A stretch of DNA of 64,000 nt, taken from NCBI RefSeq assembly GCF_042664895.1, contig NZ_JBHTBQ010000011.1, positions 144,939 to 208,938 of the forward strand. The letters are read 5' to 3'. The stretch is from Iodobacter arcticus. Lineage in GTDB: Bacteria; Pseudomonadota; Gammaproteobacteria; Burkholderiales; Chitinibacteraceae. A model generated the notes under the pieces. The model did no database searches and was not told the DNA's origin. It was given only the letters and a program-made list of their open reading frames with translations. The stretch's first letter is position 1. The number at the start of each line of letters is the position of its first letter. Made by a program: the position numbers and the translations under genes. Below are positions 16,998 through 26,900 of this stretch, in pieces.

Positions 16998-18024
16998 TCA
17001 TAAGCTCTGTATTCACCACCACCTGACTAGATGCCAGTGTTAAACCTGCGGCTTCAAAGCGATTTTGTAAAGCGGTGGTTTCTGCTCGGATTTTTTCAGC
17101 TGTTTCTGAAGACGCTTCAAAACGCAATAAAAACTCACCATTGCGTAAAACAGCAACAATCCCGATATCGCCCAGCTGCGGCAGTTGTAAATCAAGCCGT
17201 GATTGCCAGCTGCGCAAGGCTTCATTCTGCCCGCCGCTGGCCTGACGCTCCTTATCTGCTTCTACCTCCCAGCGTAAAGGCTGACCGGGCCAAGCCTCTC
17301 CCATCCAAACAATGGGCCGCTGCTCCAAGACATCCAGTTGCTGCTGAACCAAATAGCGCAAAGTAGCATTGGCCTCAGGAGCCAGCGCGGCTTTTTCACT
17401 AGCAGGCATGCTCTGCGCGGCAGCCTGCTCAGGCTTTACCTCAAGACCTTGTAACGGCAATTTACCAAGCCCTGCCTGAGGCTCTTTCAGCAGAGATTGC
17501 AAAGGTCGCTCACCATTCACCCATTCGGCCTGATGAGACTCATAAAATAAGCCGCTATCTGCTAATTTTTGCGAAAGCTTACCCGCCAAACTAGCGGTAT
17601 CAGGCACACCATCAAACAGAGGTGCATGAGCTAAAACTGCCACCCCATCTTTTGCTGGCTCGCCCTTGCCTAATAAAGCGGATAAAAAACGGGCCCCCTG
17701 ACTTAAAGTCATTTCTTGTGGCAAAGCAGGCTGGGAAGGCACGCCAGTATTAATAGAGAAAGAGAGCTTTGGGCCGCTGCTCACCACAGTGAGATCCAGC
17801 TTTTCACCCGGCTCAGTGTTTCTAGGTAAATTAAGATCAAGCAGCTGGTCTTTAATCAGCACCGCAAAGCGGCCATTAGGCAGTAAGCCCGCCACCGTGG
17901 CATGCACGCGCTCGCCCACCGTATAACGCACATCATCGGCAGAGATGCGGGTAACCTCAGCCACTCCCTCTTGTGCATTGAGGTAATGCTGAACCAAGCT
18001 GATTGGGCTAGTACCGGGTAACAT
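16987..18024 (-). CDS. FliK-like flagellar hook-length control protein
   Basis: 345 residues. The N-terminal part is low in motifs and rich in Gln, Ala and Leu. The C-terminal 100 residues (about 245-335), with LDLQLPQLGDIGIVAVLRNGEFLLRF, match the hook-length control domain that interacts with FlhB to switch export from hook to filament proteins. The neighbouring flhB-like gene overlaps it. It is shorter than many FliK proteins and may be a second copy, since the main fliK is usually in the basal-body cluster, which is not in this window. Confidence 0.75.
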   Translation of the reverse strand: MLPGTSPISLVQHYLNAQEGVAEVTRISADDVRYTVGERVHATVAGLLPNGRFAVLIKDQLLDLNLPRNTEPGEKLDLTVVSSGPKLSFSINTGVPSQPALPQEMTLSQGARFLSALLGKGEPAKDGVAVLAHAPLFDGVPDTASLAGKLSQKLADSGLFYESHQAEWVNGERPLQSLLKEPQAGLGKLPLQGLEVKPEQAAAQSMPASEKAALAPEANATLRYLVQQQLDVLEQRPIVWMGEAWPGQPLRWEVEADKERQASGGQNEALRSWQSRLDLQLPQLGDIGIVAVLRNGEFLLRFEASSETAEKIRAETTALQNRFEAAGLTLASSQVVVNTELMNVT

Positions 18025-18026
18025 GA

Positions 18027-18419
18027 TTATCTTTGCGTGCTAGATCGATAAAGGGCCACGATCAAATCAGCCTCACCACGTGATATGCCACACTGATGAG
18101 CAACACTGTTTGAATCCGCCCCCAGTTTAGCCAAACGAATAGCATGGCTGTATGGGCTCTCTTGCTTGGAGTCTAAAACCAACTCAGCAGGCTGGTTCCA
18201 CTCTGCTTGCGTTGCAAGCAAACGCAATTTAAGCGCATCCATCTCAAAGCGCAGCTGAGCAATTTCCTTTCGAAGCAATTCAGCCTCAAGCGGATCGGTG
18301 CCCACGCTTCGCTGCGCAGATGCTTTACGCATAAACAGGAGTAATTCAGCCACATAAAATAAAATTAATATAAGGCTGATATAAAGTAACTGCACCCAGG
18401 TAATGACGATGCCATTCAT
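18027..18419 (-). CDS. DUF2802 protein with N-terminal membrane helix
   Basis: 130 residues. One membrane helix (about residues 7-28), a coiled-coil-like stretch (about 40-75, ELLRKEIAQLRFEMDALKLRL), and a C-terminal helix-turn-helix-like segment (AIRLAKLGADSNSVAHQCGISRGEADLIVALYR). This is the usual layout of DUF2802, found in flagellar clusters of beta- and gammaproteobacteria. Its role is not known to me. It lies 2 bp before the fliK-like gene. Confidence 0.8.
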   Translation of the reverse strand: MNGIVITWVQLLYISLILILFYVAELLLFMRKASAQRSVGTDPLEAELLRKEIAQLRFEMDALKLRLLATQAEWNQPAELVLDSKQESPYSHAIRLAKLGADSNSVAHQCGISRGEADLIVALYRSSTQR

Positions 18420-18455
18420 AAGACGATCTCCCCCGCCGGGGCTGGCAGGTCATTA

Positions 18456-18773
18456 TTAGACGTCATACGCGCGTTGTAGTTTTCCGGTGTTATGCATATT
18501 TTGCAAAAGTGTAGCCAGCTCCCCACGCTGAGTTACTGCCTTTTGCTCTAGCTCTTGCACGTCTTGATTACACTTTTGCAAAAGCTCAGCAAGCTGCTGT
18601 TGCTCCAAGCCAGTTAACGCGCCCCATTGAATCATAGGCAAATTCGCGCTTAATTCCGCAAATAATTGCGCTTGCAACAACATATTATCCCAATCTTGGG
18701 CCTGAGCTGCAGACAGCATTTTGGTAACGCACGCACTTAAAGCCGTATAGGCCGCAAAATCAGATGCGACCAT
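18456..18773 (-). CDS. fliT: Flagellar chaperone FliT-like protein
   Basis: 105 residues, mostly helical, rich in Gln and Leu. FliT is the chaperone of the cap protein FliD and in enterobacteria also inhibits FlhDC. Sequence conservation is low, so the call rests on size, the WDNMLLQAQLFAELSANLPM pattern and its position after fliS. It overlaps the end of fliS by 14 bp. Confidence 0.7.
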   Translation of the reverse strand: MVASDFAAYTALSACVTKMLSAAQAQDWDNMLLQAQLFAELSANLPMIQWGALTGLEQQQLAELLQKCNQDVQELEQKAVTQRGELATLLQNMHNTGKLQRAYDV

Positions 18774-19221
18774 AGCTTAATGCGCTCCGGTCTTGCTCAT
18801 CACGCTCAGCGGCAGGTGCAGCAAGCTCTACCTTACTAAAGCCAATTGACAGCCAAGCATCTTTTAATTGATCAAGCAGAGCCAGCATTTCATCTAGACG
18901 CTCGGGCACGTTATTGATATTGGCCTGCAGCAGCTCAAAGCTGATGTAGTCATACAAAGCATCTAAATTCTCAGCCAGCTCGCCACCGTTTTCCTTATCC
19001 AAAGCCAAACGTAAACCATCTTCAATAATCGCAATCGCCTTAGAAATCGCCGCACCTTTTTGCGCAATAAGACCCTGCTGCATATAAATTTTACCAAGCT
19101 GAATCGCTTTAATAGCCCCTTCATACAACAGCACAATTAATTGGTGCGGGCTGGCAGATTCAACCACCGTATCTAGGCTGGTTTGCCCATAAGCAGAAAG
19201 CGCTTTTTTGACAGCACTCAT
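18760..19221 (-). CDS. fliS: Flagellar export chaperone FliS
   Basis: 153 residues. FliS binds the C-terminus of flagellin in the cytoplasm and stops it polymerising before export. The conserved four-helix pattern is present: ALSAYGQTSLDTVVESASPHQLIVLLYEGAIKAI (first helices), then the A-I-x-I-I-x-x-L stretch AIAIIEDGLRLALD and LYDYISFELLQANI. The C-terminal 15 residues are acidic and not part of the usual fold. It follows fliD by 104 bp. Confidence 0.9.
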   Translation of the reverse strand: MSAVKKALSAYGQTSLDTVVESASPHQLIVLLYEGAIKAIQLGKIYMQQGLIAQKGAAISKAIAIIEDGLRLALDKENGGELAENLDALYDYISFELLQANINNVPERLDEMLALLDQLKDAWLSIGFSKVELAAPAAERDEQDRSALSYGRI

Positions 19222-19325
19222 AGAAATAACTCTCTTGAATAATTCGGGAAATACAGGCTCATTATGAGCTTTAATTAAACAGCCACAACACTTAAGGCCC
19301 TATGCCTATTGGAATAGGACCTTGC

Positions 19326-21707
19326 TTATTTTGACAAGCCAGCAAGCTGTGCAGTTAAGCTATTACTGGTGTTTTTCAAGGTTGCAATCGCAATGTCCAT
19401 GGCAGTAAATTGCTTACGATACAGCGCTTCAGTGGCATCATACTGGCGATTCATGCGCACTCGCTTCTGCTCCAGCTGCGTAATACTACTAGTTACCCCT
19501 TGTGTTTGCTTCGCCAGAAAACCAGAATTTTCTTTCAGCATACCCTCAAGCGTTTTATCTAGGGAATAGGCAACACCACGGTTAAACGACACATAGCCAT
19601 AATCTCCTGCCGTACTGGCCGTTACGATTAAATTCATACCTTCGCTCAAACCCGTACCGGTTAAAGCTTGCCCAACCCCCTTCGCAGTTTCTCCACCAAT
19701 TTTCCCCTCTACGTCAGTGCCTCTGTTATATCCGCCAACAGTTAGGCCAAGCGTAGCAGCGGTTGTACTCGTACCCACATCACCTGTACCCGTAATCTGT
19801 ATTTCAGATTTACTGCCATATTCTGAAGAAAAAATATCAAACTTACTCGTCAACTCATTAAACACTACACCAACAGTTTTACCCGCTTTAGATAAAGTCT
19901 CATCCCCATTAATTTTAGATTGCATTTCAGCAGCCAAATCAGCCATCGTGGCATAATTGCCTTTAGTTAAAGCAATTGCCTGACTTGAAGTACCATTTAC
20001 CGACAGCATTAAGGTTTTATTATCATCAGTAATTTCAACAGGATTAGCTGCTGTTGTCATCGGCAAAACCATTGAAGTCGTTGTTCCAGACCGCAAGCGG
20101 CTAATATCAAAGTTTTTACTAAGGCTATTAAAAACCACGCTGACCGTGTCACCTGCAGTATAAAGTGTACTATCTGCTTCAATTTTCGACTTAATCTGAG
20201 CCGCCAAAGCATCCGTTGTATAATTATTATTATCCAGCGTTAAATTAGCTGTTACTCCATCAAAAGTAACGGCCTTACTATGGTTACTGACATCGACTTT
20301 GAAAAAAGATAGAGCAGATGCAGAAGCGTATTTAGCCTGAGCAGCAGGCGTGGTTACTTCCACAGCATAATTACCTGCTTGTGTTGCTAATGATCCAGAT
20401 AAAAAAGTAACTTGGTTATTACTGGCCACACCATTCACAGTAAACAAATTAGCGACATCATTCGGATGACTAGTAATTGCTGCTTGCAATTTTGCTTCAT
20501 TTAAAACCAAATCACCTTTAGGTGATGCGCCACCAACAATTACGCCTTTTGCGTCGGTTGTATAGCCACTAAAAGACACACCAACATCACTGAGAGATTT
20601 AAAGTAACTACCCTCGCCTTGCATCTGATTAACAACTGAACGCATCTGATTTTGAATTGCACGAATAGATGATTCGCCATTAAGAGGCGCTGCTTTTGCC
20701 GCCGAAGCTCCATTACCCGGCGTATAGCTCGAGACTTCTTTCAGTATTTTATTAAGTTCGTTATATGCTTTAACAAAACCCTTAATAGAGTCTTTAATCC
20801 CATTTAAATCAGAACCCACAGTAATCGTTGTAGGCGCCAGTGTAGTCGCCCCCGTACTCGTAGGTGAAGAGACTTTCGTTAAATTAATAGTTAAACCTTG
20901 AATTGCATCACCCACTAAATTTGTAGGTTTAGATACACTAATACCATCAATTTTAAATTTTGCATCTTTAGCCGATTGTGTTTCAGCTAAATTACGAACC
21001 CCTGCCGGATCATAAGCCAGAGCAGATAATCCACCTATATCTGTTGAGTTACCATCAGCATCACTTACCGAAATTTTCAATGAGTTTTCAGCACCCGTTT
21101 CTTTACTTGTCAATACTAATCTATTACCTGTGCCATCATTTAAAATGCTTGCACTGACACCCGTATTATTTTTACTATTATTAATCGCGTCGCGAACACC
21201 ACTTAATGTGTTATTTTTTCCATCAATCACAATAGAAAAAGCCGCTTTTTTAACATTAGCATTCGCAGTAAACGTATCATCCGCGGTTGAATCTGTATTT
21301 TGTGTATTAACCGTGCCAAACTGAATAGTCAGCGTACCGGTACCAATGCCTGCATTTGGGCTGCTGAATGCAGTAGAAGTCAGTTTTTGATTTTGTGCCA
21401 GCTGGGAAACTTCTAGGCTATACGAGCCAGGCTGAGCCAAGCTACTTGAGCTAACCGTTGCAATTGAAGCGTCCGCTAGCGAAGCTGATGTGCTTTTAAA
21501 CCCCTGCACACTAGAAAGACTTTTGACTGATGTTTGAAAAGCAGACAACGCACTTTTCACTGAACCAAAAGCAGAGATTTTTGATTGGTACGACGCTTCC
21601 TTAAGCAATAAATCTTTTAACGGTGCTTTTTCCGCGGCCATAAGCTTATCGATCAGCCCATTTAAGTCCATTCCTGAACCTGAGCCTAAAGAAGAAATTC
21701 CAGCCAT
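19326..21707 (-). CDS. fliD: Flagellar filament cap protein FliD
   Basis: 793 residues, much longer than the roughly 470 of enterobacterial FliD. It caps the filament and folds incoming flagellin. The N-terminal domain starts ISSLGSGSGMDLNGLIDKLMAAEKAPL and the C-terminal one ends with the coiled-coil region LEQKRVRMNRQYDATEALYRKQFTAMD. The middle (about residues 430-650) is expanded by two related modules (about 479-545 and 566-640). Each has a segment of the type ALAAQIKSKIEADSTLYTAG followed by VVFN and FDI. It is preceded by a GGGAGAG ribosome binding site and lies 39 bp downstream of flaG. Confidence 0.93.
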   Translation of the reverse strand: MAGISSLGSGSGMDLNGLIDKLMAAEKAPLKDLLLKEASYQSKISAFGSVKSALSAFQTSVKSLSSVQGFKSTSASLADASIATVSSSSLAQPGSYSLEVSQLAQNQKLTSTAFSSPNAGIGTGTLTIQFGTVNTQNTDSTADDTFTANANVKKAAFSIVIDGKNNTLSGVRDAINNSKNNTGVSASILNDGTGNRLVLTSKETGAENSLKISVSDADGNSTDIGGLSALAYDPAGVRNLAETQSAKDAKFKIDGISVSKPTNLVGDAIQGLTINLTKVSSPTSTGATTLAPTTITVGSDLNGIKDSIKGFVKAYNELNKILKEVSSYTPGNGASAAKAAPLNGESSIRAIQNQMRSVVNQMQGEGSYFKSLSDVGVSFSGYTTDAKGVIVGGASPKGDLVLNEAKLQAAITSHPNDVANLFTVNGVASNNQVTFLSGSLATQAGNYAVEVTTPAAQAKYASASALSFFKVDVSNHSKAVTFDGVTANLTLDNNNYTTDALAAQIKSKIEADSTLYTAGDTVSVVFNSLSKNFDISRLRSGTTTSMVLPMTTAANPVEITDDNKTLMLSVNGTSSQAIALTKGNYATMADLAAEMQSKINGDETLSKAGKTVGVVFNELTSKFDIFSSEYGSKSEIQITGTGDVGTSTTAATLGLTVGGYNRGTDVEGKIGGETAKGVGQALTGTGLSEGMNLIVTASTAGDYGYVSFNRGVAYSLDKTLEGMLKENSGFLAKQTQGVTSSITQLEQKRVRMNRQYDATEALYRKQFTAMDIAIATLKNTSNSLTAQLAGLSK

Positions 21708-21746
21708 GACGCTCTCCCGTTTACATATATGCTATTAATCGGCAAA

Positions 21747-22133
21747 TTATGCCCGATCTTTAATTAATAAACCTTGAAATCGATCAATTGCCTTGGCAAT
21801 AGAGATTGCTTCTTCGCTTGGAAACTGGCGAATCACTTCTTTGGTTTTTATATCAATCAGTTTCACGATAGGCAATTTAGTTTCTTCCTCAACCGAAAAC
21901 TGTAAGGTATTAGAGAATCCTTGTACAGCCTGATTCAACTTCTCTACCGCCTGCTTAACATCTTTCGGGTCTACTGCGGGCTTTAAAGCTTGAACCGCAT
22001 CAGGGCTAACTTTAACTGGCTCAGCACTCACCACTTTTGCTAAGTCACTGGGCGCATCATGAAACCGCTCGTTCACACTTTTAGCAGCAACGGGAGAGGG
22101 CAACACAAGCGATGATGTAGATTGAATGTCCAT
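21747..22133 (-). CDS. flaG: FlaG family flagellar protein
   Basis: 128 residues from the ATG at 22133, which has AGGAAGG eight bases upstream. The frame continues upstream to 22190 through the hairpin after fliC and is not used. FlaG-type proteins influence filament length. The C-terminal half carries the family core: VEKLNQAVQGFSNTLQFSVEEE, then VKLIDIKTKEVIRQFPSEEAI. The N-terminal half is a variable, Ser/Val-rich stretch. It is placed between fliC and fliD, as usual in this group. Confidence 0.88.
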   Translation of the reverse strand: MDIQSTSSLVLPSPVAAKSVNERFHDAPSDLAKVVSAEPVKVSPDAVQALKPAVDPKDVKQAVEKLNQAVQGFSNTLQFSVEEETKLPIVKLIDIKTKEVIRQFPSEEAISIAKAIDRFQGLLIKDRA

Positions 22134-22154
22134 GATACACCTTCCTGTAGAAAT

Positions 22155-22181
22155 GCCCCGACAACACAAGTTTGCCGGGGC
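22155..22181 (-). terminator. GC-rich hairpin between flagellin gene and flaG
   Basis: GCCCCGACAA (22155-22164) and TTGCCGGGGC (22172-22181) pair over 10 bp with one mismatch. On the reverse strand no T run follows, so it may only attenuate read-through or protect the fliC mRNA 3' end. This would keep flaG-fliD expression below that of flagellin. Confidence 0.5.
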
Positions 22182-22207
22182 CTTACTCATTTAAGCCAAA
22201 CTTAAAC

Positions 22208-23854
22208 TTAACCGCGTAGCAAGCTTAACACTTGGTTAGGCAAGGCATTCGCTTGACCTAACATAGCCGTACCTGCTTGTTGCAATACCTGAGCCCGTGT
22301 CAGCGCGGCAGTTTCACTTGCAAAGTCTGCATCTCTAATTCGACTTCGTGCCGCACTCATATTCTCTGATGTTGTGGCCAGATTATTAATGGTAGCAGTG
22401 AAGCGGCTTTGCAGCGCACCAAACTTAGCACGTTGATCATTTACAGTCGACAAAGCGTCATCCACAACTCGTAAAGCTTGATTTGCCCCTTCAACCGTTG
22501 AAATATCTAGCTTCTCAACTGTTTTAAGCGTTGACGCGTATGCAGTTCCTGAGCTCAATACAGAACCGCTGGATGCTACAGAACCAGTACCGCCAATCGC
22601 CAACACCCCAGAAGCAAATGAAGCTCCACTTGTAGTAACTGAGTAAGAACTGGAAGAATTCAACACTACCTGACCGCCAAAAATCGCCATCCCAGAACCT
22701 GCGGCACTACTTGATATACCTGCCGCGCTACCACTAGACATAAATTGAATAGAGCCACTAGACGCCCCAACATCCATATCCCATTTGGTCACGGCACCAC
22801 CAAAGCCACTTGCGTTGCTTGGGTCACCAATCGCGATATTTGATCCATCAGCAGCAACCAATTTCAATGCGTACTTTGTTTGACGATCAACAGTTTGGAA
22901 TGTGGCCAATTCCGCAGTAATCCCCGTTTTCGAAGATTTTGAGTTAAAGGCCTGAATTGCCTGAGAATACTCATCCGCATCAATCGTACTGTTATTGTTT
23001 AAATCGGTCACGTTAAACGAAACAGATTCAAAAGTACTGCTCTTTGATGCTGCTGTTATGCTATATGAGCCTGAAGCCAAGCCCAGGTTAACTTCTGTAC
23101 GTGCTGTTGCAGTAACACCTGTCCCTGCAGCATTAATTTTATTAGCAATATCCTTGGCCATATCAGTACCTGAGACAGAAATTGTTGTCCCATTGATACT
23201 AAAATCACCACTTGCTGACACAGCCGCGCCGTTTGCATTGACAACACCCGATGCACCCGCTGTTACACCATTTGCTGTCGCTCCGGACGTTGAGTTTGTA
23301 ATGGCCAAATTCCCTGTACCATTACCCACACCCATTTGATAAGTACCATACTGGTTAGTACGCAAATTGGCGGTATTAGCAGAAATAGTTTGGTTGGTAT
23401 TGGCACCAACTTGGTAAGTCGCGGCGGTAAAGCTACCATCAAATAACTTCTGACCGTTAAACTCAGTTGATGTAGCAAAACGATCAAGCTCTGAAACTAA
23501 CTGTGTTACTTCAGAGTTAATCGCCAAGCGATCGTTGGTAGTGTTAGTGGCATTGGCAGACTGCACAGCCAATTCACGTACACGTTGTAAGATATCGCCC
23601 ATTTGGCCTAAAGCGCCCTCACCCGTCTGAGCGAGTGACACGCCATCATTGGCATTGCGCTTGGCTTGATCCATACCGCGAATCTGTGATGTAAAGCGCT
23701 CTGAAATTGCCAAACCCGCTGCATCATCCTTCGCGCTATTAATACGCAGACCCGAGGACAAGCGTTGCAGAGAGTTAGTTAAACTCATGGACGACGTACC
23801 TAAGTTACGCTGTGCATTGAGTGATGGTACGTTGGTGTTAATGACTTGAGACAT
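22208..23854 (-). CDS. fliC: Flagellin
   Basis: 548 residues. The main filament subunit, exported and polymerised at the filament tip. The conserved N-terminal D0/D1 part begins SQVINTNVPSLNAQRNLGTS and includes LQRLSSGLRINSAKDDAAGL. The C-terminal D1/D0 ends in QANALPNQVLSLLRG. The central part (about residues 170-450) is variable and very rich in Ser, Gly, Ala and Thr. It contains a flagellin-IN-like module (about 225-265) and likely surface sites for O-glycosylation by the adjacent pse system. It has its own sigma-28 promoter and an AAGGGG ribosome binding site 10 bases before the ATG. Confidence 0.97.
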   Translation of the reverse strand: MSQVINTNVPSLNAQRNLGTSSMSLTNSLQRLSSGLRINSAKDDAAGLAISERFTSQIRGMDQAKRNANDGVSLAQTGEGALGQMGDILQRVRELAVQSANATNTTNDRLAINSEVTQLVSELDRFATSTEFNGQKLFDGSFTAATYQVGANTNQTISANTANLRTNQYGTYQMGVGNGTGNLAITNSTSGATANGVTAGASGVVNANGAAVSASGDFSINGTTISVSGTDMAKDIANKINAAGTGVTATARTEVNLGLASGSYSITAASKSSTFESVSFNVTDLNNNSTIDADEYSQAIQAFNSKSSKTGITAELATFQTVDRQTKYALKLVAADGSNIAIGDPSNASGFGGAVTKWDMDVGASSGSIQFMSSGSAAGISSSAAGSGMAIFGGQVVLNSSSSYSVTTSGASFASGVLAIGGTGSVASSGSVLSSGTAYASTLKTVEKLDISTVEGANQALRVVDDALSTVNDQRAKFGALQSRFTATINNLATTSENMSAARSRIRDADFASETAALTRAQVLQQAGTAMLGQANALPNQVLSLLRG

Positions 23855-23926
23855 GATGCTTACCCCTTGCTTGTCCTAGAATCGGTGCTTTAGTGTTTCA
23901 GGCATATAAGTAAGCCCTTGTATGCT

Positions 23927-23953
23927 GTATCGGTAGTAATCCACCAAACTTTA
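23927..23953 (-). promoter_or_regulatory. Sigma-28 (FliA) promoter of the flagellin gene
   Basis: On the reverse strand TAAAGTTT (23953-23946), an 11-bp spacer and ACCGATAC (23934-23927) match the FliA consensus TAAAGTTT-N11-GCCGATAA at 14 of 16 positions. Transcription would start near 23919, giving a leader of about 65 nt before the fliC ATG. The promoter lies between the glycosyltransferase gene and fliC, so flagellin is transcribed independently of the glycosylation operon upstream. Confidence 0.9.
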
Positions 23954-23986
23954 GGGCTAGATGTAATTTTTTTAAGCCACTGAAAG

Positions 23987-26900
23987 CTAACTAGGCAGCC
24001 AAGCTTCACGCCACCTCTCCAAATTATCCCCCTCAAGCATCCAACTTTTTAATACTTCTGCCTTTAGAGCATCCCCACACTCAGCAGCGGCATCCAGATC
24101 CGCCAAATGATCACGAATCGCATCCACCCAATCTTTATGTTTATTCTTCACCCGCGTAACAGGCAAATCACCAAGATACGGGGCAATATCTGTGCAAATC
24201 ACAGGAAACCCGCAAGCGCCATACTCTAATAAGCGCAAATTACTCTTACATAAATTAAACGTATTGTGCTCAAGCGGCGCCAGAGCCAAATCGAGATTTA
24301 AGCTAGCAAGCTTGCTAGGGTAATGCTCGATTGGAACGCCAGAATGAAACTCATGCACAAAAGGCCGTAGCTTATCTGGGCACATTCCAAAAAATACCCA
24401 CTCCACCTCTGCAGCCAAAGCCTGAACAACACTTGCTATTAACTCTAAATCGCCGGTATGGCTAATTCCCCCAGCCCAACCCACGCGCGGCTTCTCACCG
24501 ACCCGTCGGGCCGCTGACAAAGTCCCCCAAATAGAAACAGGAAGATAGTTATTAACCACATGGATCTGTGTATGCATGCTTTGGTAAGCATTAGCTAACT
24601 CACTCGTCGACACCACAAATCGGTCGACAAAAGTAAGCGCCTTACGCAGGGACTTAACAATATCCTTAGGCATATGCTCGCGATGCGCGCTTTTGAGCGG
24701 CAAATTTGGCAAATAGTCATCTAACTCATAAATCTTAAACGCAGGCGAACACAGCTTCGAGCGCCGCAGAAAATCAATCTGCCCCTCGGTAATTTGTCGC
24801 TGATAAACAATCACATCAGGTGCTAGCTTGGCCAGCTCAAACACAGGGTAAAGCTCTAGAGCAATGACACCCGATATTTTCAACTCATCTTCTAGAGCAG
24901 CAAATGGCTGAAAAATACGGTAGCGACCGCAGCCCATCTGATCTGCCGGATGACAAAGCACAGAGGGCACTGGTCGCCAACTTAAAGGCTGCCATGTCAG
25001 TAAAGAGCGTTGCTCTAACTCAAAACCAGCACCACTTAATGTTAAGTTTTTGTTATAAGCAGGATCATTTCCTATCTCAAACAACCACTTGTTATACATC
25101 GCCGTTTGCTCACCCTCAAAACGCTTTTGTTTGGCAACGGCAAGATCAGGATCAACTGCATTCTGGCTCACACTTCCTTCGTGCATCACAACCGCATAAG
25201 GCGTCCATACCGTGAGGTACCCCAGCTTTCCAACTTTTAGGCATAAATCAACGTCGTTATACGACACTTTAAAGTCAACTTCATCCATACCCCCTGCTTG
25301 CTCATAAACCGATTTACGAATCATTAAGCAAGCCGCCGTCACTGCCGAGTAGTTTTGATCCAACTGCAAGCGGTGCATATAGCCAGAGTCTTCTAATGTT
25401 GTACCCAGGCAAGGATGATCTGCCGGCCCACGCAAACCGAGTACCACACCTGCATGCTGCACAAGACCTGTGGGGTAGAGTAGCTTTGCCCCAACAACCC
25501 CTACTTCTGGGCGTTGAGCATGATGCAACATCGACTGCAACCAATCCCCTTCAACAATCGCAGTATCATTATTTAGCAAGACAAGATACTCACCCTTTGC
25601 CTCATTCACCGCCATATTATTCATTGCAGAAAAATTAAAGGCATGAGGATAGGAAATAACGCGAATTTTTTCCTCGCAAATCAATGCAAGGCTACTTAAA
25701 TAAGCTTTAGCCTGTAAGGTTTCACTTTGGTTATCAATGATGATAATTTCATACGATAAGTACGTTGTTTTTTCTAGCAGGCTTTCAACACACCTTTGCA
25801 GCATTCCTAATTGATCCTTGCTAGGAATCAAAATACTCACTAAAGGCTGAGTCTCATGCTGATAAACAATACGTAAACTACCTTCGACACGGGCACCAAG
25901 CAGCAACTCAGCATCAACCTGCCAGCGCTGCAAGTGAGCATGCACCGCCTTTGCAAATGCCAGCTGGCGCAACTCACTGCCAAGTGCTCGCGCATCATTA
26001 AGCTGAAGATGGCAGACAATCTCCGCGACATGGCCGATACTTTGTGGGCCCGACGTATCTAACACGCGCAAAATTAAATCAACCTGCTCAGCACCGTCCC
26101 CCTCTAAATCCTGCCAATTTATCCCATTCATCGCCAAGCGACGAATCACAATAAATCCATCGGCATAGGGCATACTGCGAAGCAAATCAAGATTTAAATC
26201 AGGTTTAAACCTTGGATTAGATGGTGACATCTTTTCATTTAAGATATCGTCATCCATATAAATTAAATCCCAATGGAAATTTTCAACAATTTTCTGAACA
26301 GCAAGCAATAAACCAGTAACCGTGAATAAATCCCCCCCCTCAAGAAAACCAATATAATCATCATCTAAGCTCGCAGAATATGCCAGTGCCTCTACATACA
26401 CATTATTCTGACATTTAATCCAATTAATTTCAGATGTGGGCATTGGATTTTGAGTAATGGATACCACACTAAAACTAATATTTTTATATAGCTGCCCTGT
26501 AATGCTTTTTATCGTTCTCACTATTGCATCAAGATCACCATATCGATCTAGAATCAATATTTTTAATATTGGATAGTTAAATTGGCTAATGCCGGCTTCA
26601 CCAAGATAGCCCATAGCCATATCAAAATGCCGTGCTTCACTGGTGCTCAAATAACGATGATCTAAAAACTGCTCATAAGGATCCAGTTGTACCACGGGCA
26701 ATAACGGAGCCGCACCTTCCTTTGCCGTAGCAACAATGTAAAACTGTAAAGAGCACAGCTCAAGCAGCTCTTCATTATTTACAGCAGAAAGCTTCATGCG
26801 ACCTAATTCAAGATCCATGATTTGTTTGTTTTTATTGGCTTCGTATACCGACATCAAACGCTGATCAATGGTGTAATTCAATACACGAACGTTATAACCT

